From Schizochytrium sp. TIO01 (lineage: Eukaryota; Sar; Bigyra; Thraustochytrida; Thraustochytriidae): DNA of 64,000 nt. Position numbers and translations under genes: made by a program. The notes below the pieces were generated by a model. The model was not told where the DNA came from. It ran no database searches and was given only the letters and a program-made list of their open reading frames with translations. Below are positions 35,901 to 50,900 of the stretch, piece after piece. Location of the stretch: the NCBI GenBank assembly GCA_004764695.1, contig SMSO01000031.1:5699261-5763260 (forward strand). Reading direction: 5' to 3'. The number at the start of each line of letters is the position of its first letter. Position 1 is the stretch's first letter.

Positions 35901-38900
35901 CCAGTGACAGCCCCATCACTGATTGAAACACCATCAAGATTCAAGCCACCCCCGGATGATATAGAGAGAGTAGAGGCATCACTGTGCAGTATACTTTGAG
36001 CGCCAGCTTTGGAGAAAACCAAGTTTCCTGAGGTACTTTCTAAGTTTCCGCTTGCAGAAAGTGTAGAAACTCCCTGAACACTGCCATCATTTACCGTTAT
36101 CCCGTCGAGAATTAAGTTTCCATTTGATGCAATACTTAGTGAATCTCCTCCCTGGTGGACAATCGTTGCTGACGCATCCGTCAAGGTCAATGATGAAGCA
36201 GCATCTAGACTACTGACCCCAGAGATTGCGGACCCGACAAATGACACACTTTCGATCACAACACTTCCAATAGTAGAGGAGATAGCAAGAGAAGTTGCAC
36301 CTGAATGAACGATTGATGCTAAATCTGAGGCAAAGCTCAGGCTTTGGTCAACGCTTACCGAGGTTACTCCTTCCATAGACCCAGCGTTCATCGTAATACC
36401 TTCCACGATTATATTGCCTCCAGAAATCAAACTCAGGTCTTGCCCAGCACCCCCAGTATGAATTATTGATTGAGATGATGAAGAACTGAAAATTAAACTT
36501 GCAATTTGGATGTCAACGTTCCCTTCTGCAGTTGTCAAATCTCCAGTCATGGCAACACTCGCGACTCCTGAAAGTCCTGCATTATTGATTGTAACTCCTT
36601 GAGTAATAAGATTTCCACCTGATGATATAATTAAGTCCTCTCCAGAACCACCTGTGTGAGCGATAGCTTGACTTGATGTTGAACTTAATGTTATATGTCC
36701 TAAACCAAGCTCAAGTCCTCCAGATGACGAAGAAATGTCACCACTCGCACTTATTGAAGATACCGAAGACAGTGCTCCTGAATTTACTGAAACACCCTCC
36801 AGAATGAGGTCTCCCAAGCTTGATATAGACAACGAGGTCGTTCCTGTATGGGAAATAGTAGCGGTTGCACCTGTCAGTTCAAAGGAGTTAGTGAGAGAAA
36901 GTGAGGAAATAGCTGAAACAGAACTACTTTGGAACAGTACCCCCTCGACTTCAACACCTCCACCTGAGGTTATATCAAGGAGAGAGCTATCAGCATGGGT
37001 AATTGATTGGCCTCCTACCTTGGCAAGGAGAATATTTGTCCCTGATATGGAGAGATCTCCTGACATGGTGAAGCTTTGAACACCCGATACAGCACTGTCG
37101 CTGATTGTAACACTATCAAGCACAAGATCACCGCCAGAAGTGATACTCAAAGTGGATGCATCATCATGGATGATACCTTGTGCTCCAGCTCTGGACAACA
37201 GTATATCACCTCCGGAGTTAGTCAAGTCAGATGTCATATGTAAAGAAGTGACATCAGAAATTGCTTGGTCACTCAGGCTCACACCCTCTATGACCACATC
37301 TCCAGAGTTACTAGTGATAGAGAGAGAACTACTTCCAGTGTGAAGAATAGAAGAAGAATTAGCTAAGAATGTGAGGTCGCCACTAAGCGAAACGTCAACC
37401 ATGTCAGAAATGCTTCCCGCTGCAATTGTGACACCTTGAACCACCACATTTCCCCCTGACGCGATTGTCAAATCAGCCCCGGATCCTCCCGTATGAGTGA
37501 TAGTTTGAGACCCAGTCGAAGTTAGTGCAATGCTTCCTTCGCTGCTTAATTCTCCCAGGAGTGAGAGAGTCGAAACTCCAGAAATGGCACCATCATTGAT
37601 CGTTACACTTTCTGCAACTAAATCTCCACCTGAAGTAATAGCTAGTGTAGATGCATCACTGTGAGTTATGAATTGTTGTCCTGCTCCGCTTAAAACAATC
37701 CCACCCCCTATATTAGAAGACGTAACATCTCCAGAAGTTGTAAGTGACGCAACTTCCGAAATAGCTCCATTATCAAACAAAATATTCTCAATACTAACTG
37801 TACCGATTGTAGAGCTAATAGATAACGTAGTAGCACCAGAATGAATAAGAGCAACAGAATTGCCAGTCATAGTCAGCGTCTGATCCACGCTTAATGTTTG
37901 GATTCCAGAAATCTGCCCGTCATCGATAGTAATCGTTTCTAAAATTACGTTTCCACCAGATGATATCGCCAAGTCCGCACCTGAACCCCCAGAGTGGATA
38001 ATTTGTTGGGAAAATGCTGATTCAAGAATAATATTCCCTGCCTCAAGCTTCAAATTCCCTGTGGTAGATGACAAAGTACTCGACATTGACAGAGTTGATA
38101 TACCACTTATGGCAGTACCATCAAAAGTAATCTCTTCAACTAGTACATTCCCTCCAGAGCTAATACGAAGATCTTCCCCAGAGCCCCCACCATGGGTAAT
38201 TTCTTGGGAGGTCGTTGCTTGAAAGAGTAAATTGCCTGACTGCAAAATGAAGCCTCCGTTAGAAATACTTAGAGTATCGGACATATTTAGTGTAGATATC
38301 CCAGAGACAGCTCCTTCATCGACGACCACATTTTCCAAGAGCAAAAGTCCTGATGAGCTAACAAGTGATAATGATGTAGCCCCAGTATGAGAGATGAGCG
38401 CGGCGTCTTTTGCGAGAATAAGATCACCATCCATTGCGAGTGTCTGAAGATTTGAAAGTTCTCCGCTAAGAAATGTTATGCCTTCTATGACAACGCCACC
38501 CGTGGAAGAAATATCTAGCTCGCTGGAATCTTGATGAACAATAGCCTGTGCACCAGTGGCACTTAAAACAATATTTCCAGCTGTATTCGTAAAGTCTCCT
38601 GTCATGGACAAGCTAGAGACTGCGGAAACATTGCCCGCACTTAGACGAACACCATTTACTACAACATCACCCCCAGATGCAATGGCCAGGTCGCTGGTAT
38701 GAGGATGGCTAATTGATTGAGTGTCAGCTTTCGATAGCAGAATCTCCCCGTTCGAGCTAGTAAGATCTCCGGATAAGGTAAGGTCCGAAATACCACCCAC
38801 ACTGTTTGTGTTAAAAATCACTCCTTCGATGTTAACATTTCCCCCAGAGGATACACTTAAATCTGCACCATCATCGCCAATATGAGCAATGTTTTGAGCT

Positions 38901-41900
38901 TCCGTTGATTGCAGACTAATCTGTCCGGAAACAAGTGCAAGATCTCCTCCGCTCACAGTTAGTGAGTTACTCATTTGAAGAGTTGTAATACCAGAAACTG
39001 CCCCTCCATTTAATGTCACATCTTCTACAAGAACATCTCCTCCAGAGGATATCTGGAGGGATGAAGCCTCTGGGTGAGAAATTGTTTGAGAGCCCACCCC
39101 ACTAAGAACGAAATCCCCCGCACTGTTCGTAAGTGTTCCAAATAAGCTCAAATTGCCAAGGCCTGAGATATCTTGGTCTGCAAAAGTCACTGCTTCGATT
39201 GTAACTGTTCCAGAGGTTGATGCGATATTTAGGCCAGTTGTACCTGAATGAGTGAAGCTAGCCAAATTTTTACTGAGAAACACATCATCTGATGCGACAA
39301 TAGAAGTAATACCAGATAAGGAACCAGCATCCATTGTTATGCTGTCGACGATGACGATACCATTTGATGAAGAAATTGAAAATGAGGTTGATCCAGTATG
39401 GAGAATGCTCGCAGACGAGCCACTCAAGTAAAGAGTATCAGAGAGAAAAAATTCTGAAACGCCACTCATAGTTGAATCAGCATGGGTCACCCCAGAAACT
39501 ATTACATTCCCACCTGAGCTGATCGTTAGATCTTCTCCAAGGCCTCCAGCATGAGTAATTAGCTGACTTTGAGAACTTGTTAACTCAATATTGCCACCAG
39601 ATACGGATAGGTCGCTGCTTAATGCAAGGGATGTAATGGCAGATAAAGCCTGCCCATCAAAAAGAATACCCTCAATTTCAACCGAACCAAACGTAGACGT
39701 AATACTTAGAGAAGTTGCCCCAGTGTGTACTATGTCTGCAATATCTTCTGTAAGGGTGAGGGACCCGGAGGTTTCGAGGTTTGAAACTCCAAGCAAAGCC
39801 CCGCTATTCAGGGTTATGCCTTCTACAATGGTATTTCCGGCAGTAGAGCCTATAATAAGATCTCCAGAGCCGCTACCCACGTGAGTAATATGTTGACTAC
39901 TACTAGATGTTAGCTCAATATTGCCTAACCCTGAAGTGAAATCCCCAGAAACGTCCACAGAGCCAGCTGAGGTTATATTGCCTCCAATAAAAGATACGTC
40001 TTCTATTTGCACATATCCAGAAACTGATTCTATAAGAAGAGAGGTGCTGCCTTGGTGGGAGATACCAACCTCATCTCCACTTAAGGCAATACTTCCGCTC
40101 GCCTCAATTTCATTGATGCCTGTTATTGAACCTAGATTAAAACTGATACTTTCTACGATTACATTTCCTCCTGAAGAAAGTGTCAAATCTCCAGCTCCAC
40201 CAGACGCCCCAGTATGAATGATACTCTGAGCACCTGTACTTGAAAGCTTCAGCCCTCCACTTGAGCTTTCCATATCTCCAGAGACAGAGATTGAAGTTGC
40301 CCCACTAATATCACCAGAGTCAAATATTACGTTTTCAACACTAACCGATCCCAGTGTAGAACTGATGCTAACCGAGCATGCACCAGAATGGACAATACTT
40401 GAAGTATCTTCACTCAAAGTCAACAATGTCCCTAGAGAAATCTCGCTCAAACCATCTAGCGTTGTTGAGCTAAATGTCGCGCCCTCGATTGCAACAGTGC
40501 CAAACGTTGAACCTATAGCCAACCCAGTAGCTCCCGCATGTGTAATCATAGCACTGTCAGCAGAAAACTCCAGTTGCGAAGTAAGTGAAGCACTCTCTAC
40601 ACCAGTAATCACACTCTCTGCTATAGTCACCCCATCAATCTGAACGTTCCCACCAGAAGATGCAATCACAAGATCAGATCCAATGCCACCTGTATGAAGA
40701 ATGGACTGCGAACCAGTACTAGATAAAATCATGTTCCCACCCTCCATTACCAAATTATCTGTCATATCGATGTTTGAAACTCCAGATAGTCCATTGGAAT
40801 TGATTGTTAAATCTTCAATTTGAACTGTACCACTAGTTGAGGCAATGAGTAATGCTGTCGTTCCAGAATGAATAACATTAGACGTTGCTTGTGTCAATGT
40901 AATGTCTCCATTCACCTCAAGACTTGTTACTCCATTTACAGAGCCGCCATCAAACGAGACAGACTCGACAGAAACAGTGCCTAATGCTGAGCTTATGGAA
41001 AGAGAAGTAGATCCGGTGTGTGAAATAAATGATGTATCTCCTCCAAAATCGATTGAACCAAAAAGTCCAACAGAATCCACATTCGAGATACTATGGTTGT
41101 CGAATACCACGCTTTCGATAGCAACCGTTCCAGAATCAGAGAGGACATTCAAGGCAGTCCCCCCTGTGTGTCTAATGACTCCAAGATCCGCAGAAACTGT
41201 CAAAGAGCTTTCCAACGACAGCATGCTAACACCGTCTACGCTTCCTGAAGCATCGATCATTACACCCTGAATAACAACATCCCCACCTGAATTTATTTCA
41301 AAATTTTCGCCTGAGTCTCCGACATGCATAATCCCCTGTGCTGCTGTACTTGAAAGCACAATGTTGCCGGTGGAAACTTCGATTGGGCCAACTGCAAAAA
41401 GCTCCTTAACACCATTGACTTGACCATTTTCGAAAGTGATCCCTTCCACCTCTACTGTTCCAGCGTTTGAAGAAATTAACAAGGAATTTACCCCAAAGTG
41501 CGAAATGACAGCATCATCTGAAATAAAGCTAAGCTCACCGCTAATCTCCAAATCTACAATGCCTGTAAGATCTCCATTATTTACTGTCACGTCATCCACT
41601 ATAACATTCCCACCCGAGTTGATGAGCAAATCCTCTCCAACTCCCCCAACATGAGTAATACTCTGCGACAATGTACTGCTCAGCGAAATACTTCCACCAC
41701 TACTCTCAATCGTCCCAGATGCAACCATACTACCAACACCAGAAACACTATCCCCATCAAACACCACATCTTCAATACCCACCGTTCCTGATGTTGAAAT
41801 AATACTCAAAGATGTACTTCCGCTGTGAACAAACTCTGCAGAACCCGACGACATCTCCAGATCTCCAGACATCCCCAGACTCGAGACCCCCGACACAGCA

Positions 41901-44900
41901 CCGCTCTCCATTGTTACACCGTCAACAACAACATTGCCACCTGAGCTGATCAAAAAATCTGATCCGCTACCACCAACATGATTCAGTGACTGCGAGGCAC
42001 TGGAGCTCAGCGATATATCACTCGCAATGTCAAGCGTCGATATACCACTCACAGCACCGCCATTCACAACAACGTCCTCAACTTGTACATAGCCTGAGCT
42101 CGAGCTTACTTCGAGAGATGTCGCACCGCTATGCACAATGCTAGTGACATCTTTGGATAGACTCAGGTCATCGCTCATTGACAGTGTACTCACACCTGAC
42201 ACCGCACCTCCATTGAATACGATATCCTCAATACCTACCGTGCCAGATGTAGACACAACAGAGAGTGACGTCGTGCCACTATGTGTAATGTACGCTGTAT
42301 CAGCACTGAGACTCACCGGCCCACTCGCGGATATACCGCCAACGCCACTCAGTGCACCTCCATTCACGGTCATGCCGTTTACAATGACATTGCCACCAGA
42401 GCTGATGTCCAAATCTGCTCCTGTGCCACCATTATGAGTAATGGATTGTCCAAGAGAGCTCGCCATGAGTAGACTACCGGCAGAGTTTGTTAGGTCACCA
42501 CTCATTCCAAGATCACCCACTGAAGACACGTCGGTGGCGTCAAACGTGATACCCTCAATAGCTACATTGCCCCCAGATGAGATCAGTAGCTGGCTACCAG
42601 TGCCACCAGTGTGTGTGATAGCTTGCGAGCTTGTCGAAGCAAGAAGCAAACTTCCAGCAGAGGTGGTGAAGTCGCTGGTCATAGTCAAGGTTGAAACACC
42701 ATCGACAGCGGTGCCTGTAAAGGTGACGTCCTCGACTGCAACAAAGCCAGACGCCGACTCGATAGTCAACGACGTAGCGCCTGTATGCAAGATTTGTGCT
42801 TCATCTTTAGAGAGCACCAAGTCATCCGAACTGTCAACCCCGGACGCTCCAGAAATAAAACCGTCCTTCAAGGTAACCCCATTGATTACAACATTGCCTC
42901 CAGACCCGATTGTGAGGTCCTCGCCAGACCCACCTGTATGTGTAATGGCTTGTGCTAGAGAAGAGGCCAGCAAGACATTCCCTGCACTATTCGACAGGTC
43001 TCCACTCATGCTCATCTCACCTATGGAAGAAACCGATGTCCCATCAAAAATGACATCTTCCACCAACACACTTCCACTTTGCGAGCTTACGCTCAAAGAT
43101 GTGGTACCAGTATGAAGAATTGAGCTCGTATCTTTAGTCATCGCCAAATCATCATCCATGGTCACGGCCTGCACACCAGTCATTGTGCCATGATCGATAG
43201 TGATCCCGTTGATTACAACATTGGCACCAGAGCTAATAGTGAGATCTTCACCTGCGCTACCCGTGTGCGTGATGGCTTGACTACTTGCAGATGCAAGGAA
43301 TATATTGCCAGTATCAATACTGAGATCACTGGACATCTCTGCCGATGCAATGCCTGTGAGAACTCCATTTTTCACAGTGACCCCATTCACGACAATATTT
43401 CCAGCTTGAGAACTGATCAAGAAGTCTTGGCCGGCTCCTCCCGTGTGCGTGATTGCCTGAGACAGCGAGCTTGTAAGGTAGAGATTGCCAGAAGAAGATG
43501 AAATATCGCCTGACACTGAGATTGTCGATATCGAAGAAATACTTTGACCATCAAAGACAACGTCTTCAATTTGCACGGTTCCTAACGTCGATGAAAGTGC
43601 TAGAGATGTAGCTCCAGAATGCTGGATACGCGCAGTGTCTTTTGAGAGCGAAGCATCGTCACTCATGGTGATGCTGGTGACTCCAGACAGTGCTCCAGAG
43701 TTGTGCACTATGCCATTGATAACGACATTGGCTCCGGAAGATATAGTGAGATCTTGTCCTGTCGAGCCTGAATGAGTAATTGCTTGTGCACCTGAGCTGG
43801 ATAGTAGAAAGTTGCCTGTTGCAATGGTAAGAGATTCTTCTATTGCAAGATTTGCCACGCCACTAATATCGCCTTGGTCAATAGTAATGCCTTCGAGAAG
43901 GACAGAGCCTCCCGATTCAATTGTGAGACCTTCGCCAGCATCACCCGTGTGGACGATGCCTTGAGCTACAGTTGAGGTGAGCAAAATGTTGCCTAATGAT
44001 AGTTCGAGCATTCCCTCCATTTCGATTGTGGTAATACCAGAGATGTTGGATTCCTGAAAAAAAACATTCTCGATCGCAACAGTACCTGTAGATGAGGAAA
44101 TCTCGAAACCAGTTGCTCCCGAGTGAATCAATCGAGAAAGGTCGTCTGAAACTGTGAGTTCACCGGACATTGAAATATCTTGTATTCCTGAAATATTTCC
44201 TCCCTTCATTGTGACATCATTAACAACCACATTTCCATTCGAGGATATTGACAAGCCCGATGTAGTTGTTCCGGTATGGAGAATCGATTGAGAACCAGAG
44301 GAGCTCAGAACTAAGGAACCATCAGCCATTGTCAGATCTGAAGTCATGGACAAAGAACTTATTCCTGATACTGCGCCTGTCAACGAATGTGCAACTCCAT
44401 TTATCTCAACATTTCCACCTGAAGAGATTATGAAATCCCCGCCTGAAACTGAGCCCGTATGTGCAATATGTTGATCGTTTGTTGAATCAAGATAGATATT
44501 TCCATCAGAGTTTCTAAGTTGTCCAGACATTGACATATCTACGATACTATCCATACTACCACTGGCAAATTGAACAGAGTTAATATTAACATTTCCACCC
44601 GATGAGATGCTAAGATCTTCTCCTGCAGCACCCGTATGGGCAATAGTTGCAGCAGAGACTGTTTGGAGCTCAATAGTTCCTGCAGTAGAAAGAAATGACC
44701 CTGAAATAGAGAGATTTGATACTCCAGACACTTCGTTGCTATTAAACGCAACACCTTCAATGATTGAGGCCCCTGTAGCTGACGAGACAAAAAAGTCACC
44801 GGATCCAGTATGTTCGAGCACAGAGTCTGCTCCACTTATTGAAATAGAATTTGCAATTTCAACCGTTTCGATGCCATTAACGTAACCATTCTGAAAGGTA

Positions 44901-47900
44901 ACATCTTCAACAGTGACAACCCCACTAATGGACACAATTTGCAGTTGGGAGGCTCCAGAATGCAGTATCTGCGTATTGTCATCGACAAACTCGAGTGAGG
45001 ATGAGGCTGTAAGTGAATCGATCCCGGTCACAACTCCATCAGCAAATGTAGTACCATCAATGACTACATTTCCTCCAGACATAAGGCTCAAATCTGCTCC
45101 TACGCCTCCGGAATGACTGATTCGTTGCCCTAAATTGTTGACAAGCAAAATGTTCCCAGAACCAATAATTAAATCATCATTGATACTAGCACTCCCGATT
45201 TCGCTGACATCCCCGTTATTAAAGGTTACTCCTTCAACACTCACTATTCCTAATGTAGATGCAATATCGAGCGCTGTTGACCCCGTATGCATCATTTGAG
45301 TGTTCGCATTCGAAAAGGCCAAGTTTCCAGAAAGATCTATGTTTGCAATGCCTGTAAGATCTCCATTATTTACTGTCACGTCATCCACTATAACATTCCC
45401 ACCCGAGTTGATGAGCAAATCCTCTCCAACTCCCCCAACATGAGTAATACTCTGCGACAATGTACTGCTCAGCGAAATACTTCCACCACTACTCTCAATC
45501 GTCCCAGATGCAACCATACTACCAACACCAGAAACACTATCCCCATCAAACACCACATCTTCAATACCCACCGTTCCTGATGTTGAAATAATGCTCAAAG
45601 ATGTACTTCCGCTGTGAACAAACTCTGCAGAACCCGACGACATCTCCAGATCTCCAGACATCCCCAGACTCGAGACCCCCGACACAGCACCGTTCTCCAT
45701 TGTCACACCGTCAACAACAACATTGCCACCTGAGCTGATCAAAAAATCTGATCCGCTACCACCAACATGATTCAGTGACTGCGAGGCACTGGAGCTCAGC
45801 GATATATCACTCGCAATGTCAAGCGTCGATATACCACTCACAGCACCGCCATTCACAACAACGTCCTCAACTTGTACATAGCCTGAGCTCGAGCTTACTT
45901 CGAGAGATGTCGCACCGCTATGCACAATGCTAGTGACATCTTTGGATAGACTCAGGTCATCGCTCATTGACAGTGTACTCACACCTGACACCGCACCTCC
46001 ATTGAATACGATATCCTCAATACCTACCGTGCCAGATGTAGACACAACAGAGAGTGACGTCGTGCCACTATGTGTAATGTACGCTGTATCAGCACTGAGA
46101 CTCACCGGCCCACTCGCGGATATACCGCCAACGCCACTCAGTGCACCTCCATTCACGGTCATGCCGTTTACAATGACATTGCCACCAGAGCTGATGTCCA
46201 AATCTGCTCCTGTGCCACCATTATGAGTAATGGATTGTCCAAGAGAGCTCGTCATGAGTAGACTACCGGCAGAGTTTGTTAGGTCACCACTCATTCCAAG
46301 ATCACCCACTGAAGACACATCGGTAGCGTCAAACGTGATACCCTCAATAGCTACATTGCCCCCAGATGAGATCAGTAGCTGGCTACCAGTGCCACCAGTG
46401 TGTGTGATAGCTTGCGAGCTTGTCGAAGCAAGAAGCAAACTTCCAGCAGAGGTGGTGAAGTCGCTGGTCATAGTCAAGGTTGAAACACCATCGACAGCGG
46501 TGCCTGTAAAGGTGACGTCCTCGACTGCAACAAAACCAGACGTCGATTCGATAGTCAACGACGTAGCGCCTGTGTGCAAGATTTGCGCTTCGTCACTTGT
46601 GAGAGTAAAAGCATTTGCTGTTTCTAGGTTAGAAACGCCTGAAATTTCACCATCACTTATAGTCATGCCGCTGATTACAACATTGCCTCCGGAGTCGATT
46701 GTGAGGTCCTCCCCGGACCCACCGGTATGCGTAATTGTTTGTGCTAGCGACGAAGTTAACAGAATATTTCCAGATTGAATAGAAAGGTCGCTTTGCATAT
46801 TAATCAAAGAGATGCCGAAAAGGTTTCCGTCTTTAGTTGTAACACCATTGAATACTATATTTCCTCCTGAAGAAATAAAAAGGTCTTCGCCAGAACTTCC
46901 ATCATGTAAGATGCTTTGCGAGTTTGAGCTTCCTAGGTAGATATTTCCTGACGACACAGTCAAATCGTCTGCCATTGTGAGAGTGGTCACTGAAGAAATG
47001 TCTGAACCAGTAAACGCTACGCCTTCGACGAAAACACAACCCTGCGAAGAGCCAATGTATAAATCTGCTGTACCGGTGTGAATTACATTTGCCGATGCTT
47101 TACTCATTGTAATATCATCAGACATGTCAAGGGAGCTTACACCAGACACCATACTACCAACAAAGGAAACGTTCTCAATAGCTACAGATCCTAATGTTGA
47201 AACAATCGAGAGACCTGTAGAACCAGAATGCGTCAATAGAGCACCGTCATTTTGTAAAATCAGAGATCCACTCATCGAAAAGTCGGACACGCCAGAAATG
47301 ACATTGGTATTAAAGCTCACACCTTCAATGTCAACATTACCTCCAGACATAATAGTAAAATCGCTTCCAACGCCTCCAGAATGTTCAAGAAATTGAGATT
47401 CTGTTGAAGTCAAGAGGATATTTCCTGCGGTCCCGGTCAAATCTTCCGAAAAAGTAAGCGAACTAACTCCGCTCAAAGCAGAATTAGAGATCGAGATTCC
47501 CTCAATACTGATTAAACCTGCAGAAGAGCTAAGAGAAAGTCTGGTTGCACCAGAATGATGAATTGATGCTAAATCACTAGTGAACTCTAAATCTCCGCTT
47601 TGGGAGATACCAGTTACTCCTGAAAGGGAACCACTGTTCATGGTTACGTCTTGAAGAATCACGTTTCCACCAGACAAGATAGAGAGGTCGCTTCCAACGC
47701 CTCCTGAATGACTAATCTGCTGAGCTCCTGAACTTCCAAGAAGAATACTTCCATTTGCAATATTCATATTGTTGAGGATTGAAGCAGTATGAATGCCATT
47801 CAAACTATTATTGTCGAAGGTCACGCCTTCTACAATCACAAAACCTGCAGTGGATTCAATACTGAGCTCTGTCGTGCCAGTATGTTGAATGTTAGCGACA

Positions 47901-50900
47901 TCTCCTTCTAAGATCAGGGAGGAATCAACTATGATGCCTCCAACACCACTGATCAGATCGTCAGCAAACGTGATTTGCTCGACCTGTACAACTCCAACAG
48001 ACGAGGTTATTAAGAGTTCATTCGAGCCCGTATGTCTTAGCGAAGAGCTAGGACCACCTAAGGAAATTTCACTTTCTACATCAAGGTTTTGCACACCCAA
48101 AACATTTCCGCTAGAAACTGTGACGCTTTGCATAATCACATTCCCAAAACTGGATGAAATATTCAGATCCTCTCCAGCTCCTCCGACGTGAGAGATTGCC
48201 TGTCCACTTGTTGAAGACATCAAAATATTACCGCTATCAATATTCAATGACCCAGCCATAGACAATTCGCTTATACTAGATAAATCACTCGTAGGACCGA
48301 TGGATACCCCATTTATCACTACGTTTCCACCAGAAGTGATATCTAGGTCATTTCCTACGCCACCAACATGCGCAATAGATGCTTCAGATGAGCTATCCAA
48401 TACAATATTTCCGCTTTCAGATATAATATCTCCTGCTGCAGTGAAAGTTTGAACGTTGGAAACATTGCCACCATTAAACAATACGTCATCCACTAATATA
48501 GCACCAAACAAAGATGATATTGATAGAGAAGTAGTTCCACTGTGTACAATATTTGATACATCTTGTGACATAGACCAGTCACCTGACATAGCAAAGTTCT
48601 CTACTCCCTCCAAAGAGGCCTCTGAAAACGTCACTCCTTCAAGAACCACATTTCCATTCACAGAATCTATGGAAAAATCATTTCCAGAGTCTCCATAGTG
48701 TGTCATTTCTTGCGAAGACGTGGAACTAAATAGTATATTCCCAGACCTAATTTCTATGTCGCCAGTCATACTGATACTAGAAATTCCATCCATGGCCGAA
48801 TTCTCTACCGTCACGCCATCCACTATAACATTGCCACCCGAGTTGATGAACAAATCCTCTCCAACTCCCCCAACATGAGTAATACTCTGCGACAATGTAC
48901 TGCTCAGCGAAATACTTCCACCACTACTCTCAATCGTCCCAGATGCAACCATACTACCAACACCAGAAACACTATCCCCATCAAACACCACATCTTCAAT
49001 ACCCACCGTTCCTGATGTTGAAATAATGCTCAAAGATGTACTTCCGCTGTGAACAAACTCTGCAGAACCCGACGACATCTCCAGATCTCCAGACATCCCC
49101 AGACTCGAGACCCCCGACACAGCACCGTTCTCCATTGTCACACCGTCAACAACAACATTGCCACCTGAGCTGATCAAAAAATCTGATCCGCTACCACCAA
49201 CATGATTCAGTGACTGCGAGGCACTGGAGCTCAGCGATATATCACTCGCAATGTCAAGCGTCGATATACCACTCACAGCACCGCCATTCACAACAACGTC
49301 CTCAACTTGTACATAGCCTGAGCTCGAGCTTACTTCGAGAGATGTCGCACCGCTATGCACAATGCTAGTGACATCTTTGGATAGACTCAGGTCATCGCTC
49401 ATTGACAGTGTACTCACACCTGACACCGCACCTCCATTGAATACGATATCCTCAATACCTACCGTGCCAGATGTAGACACAACAGAGAGTGACGTCGTGC
49501 CACTATGTGTAATGTACGCTGTATCAGCACTGAGACTCACCGGCCCACTCGCGGATATACCGCCAACGCCACTCAGTGCACCTCCATTCACGGTCATGCC
49601 GTTTACAATGACATTGCCACCAGAGCTGATGTCCAAATCTGCTCCTGTGCCACCATTATGAGTAATGGATTGTCCAAGAGAGCTCGCCATGAGTAGACTA
49701 CCGGCAGAGTTTGTTAGGTCACCACTCATTCCAAGATCACCCACTGAAGACACGTCGGTGGCGTCAAACGTGATACCCTCAATAGCTACATTGCCCCCAG
49801 ATGAGATCAGTAGCTGGCTACCAGTGCCACCAGTGTGTGTGATAGCTTGCGAGCTTGTCGAAGCAAGAAGCAAACTTCCAGCAGAGGTGGTGAAGTCGCT
49901 GGTCATAGTCAAGGTTGAAACACCATCGACAGCGGTGCCTGTAAAGGTGACGTCCTCGACTGCAACAAAGCCAGACGCCGACTCGATAGTCAACGACGTA
50001 GCGCCTGTATGCAAGATTTGTGCTTCATCTTTAGAGAGCACCAAGTCATCCGAACTGTCAACCCCGGACGCTCCAGAAATAAAACCGTCCTTCAAGGTAA
50101 CCCCATTGATTACAACATTGCCTCCAGACCCGATTGTGAGGTCCTCGCCAGACCCACCTGTATGTGTAATGGCTTGTGCTAGAGAAGAGGCCAGCAAGAC
50201 ATTCCCTGCACTATTCGACAGGTCTCCACTCATGCTCATCTCACCTATGGAAGAAACCGATGTCCCATCAAAAATGACATCTTCCACCAACACACTTCCA
50301 CTTTGCGAGCTTACGCTCAAAGATGTGGTACCAGTATGAAGAATTGAGCTCGTATCTTTAGTCATCGCCAAATCATCATCCATGGTCACGGCCTGCACAC
50401 CAGTCATTGTGCCATGATCGATAGTGATCCCGTTGATTACAACATTGGCACCAGAGCTAATAGTGAGATCTTCACCTGCGCTACCCGTGTGCGTGATGGC
50501 TTGACTACTTGCAGATGCAAGGAATATATTGCCAGTATCAATACTGAGATCACTGGACATCTCTGCCGATGCAATGCCTGTGAGAACTCCATTTTTCACA
50601 GTGACCCCATTCACGACAATATTTCCAGCTTGAGAACTGATCAAGAAGTCTTGGCCGGCTCCTCCCGTGTGCGTGATTGCCTGAGACAGCGAGCTTGTAA
50701 GGTAGAGATTGCCAGAAGAAGATGAAATATCGCCTGACACTGAGATTGTCGATATCGAAGAAATACTTTGACCGTCAAAGACAACGTCTTCAATTTGCAC
50801 GGTTCCTAACGTCGATGAAAGTGCTAGAGATGTAGCTCCAGAATGCTGGATACGCGCAGTGTCTTTTGAGAACGAAGCATCGTCACTCATGGTGATGCTG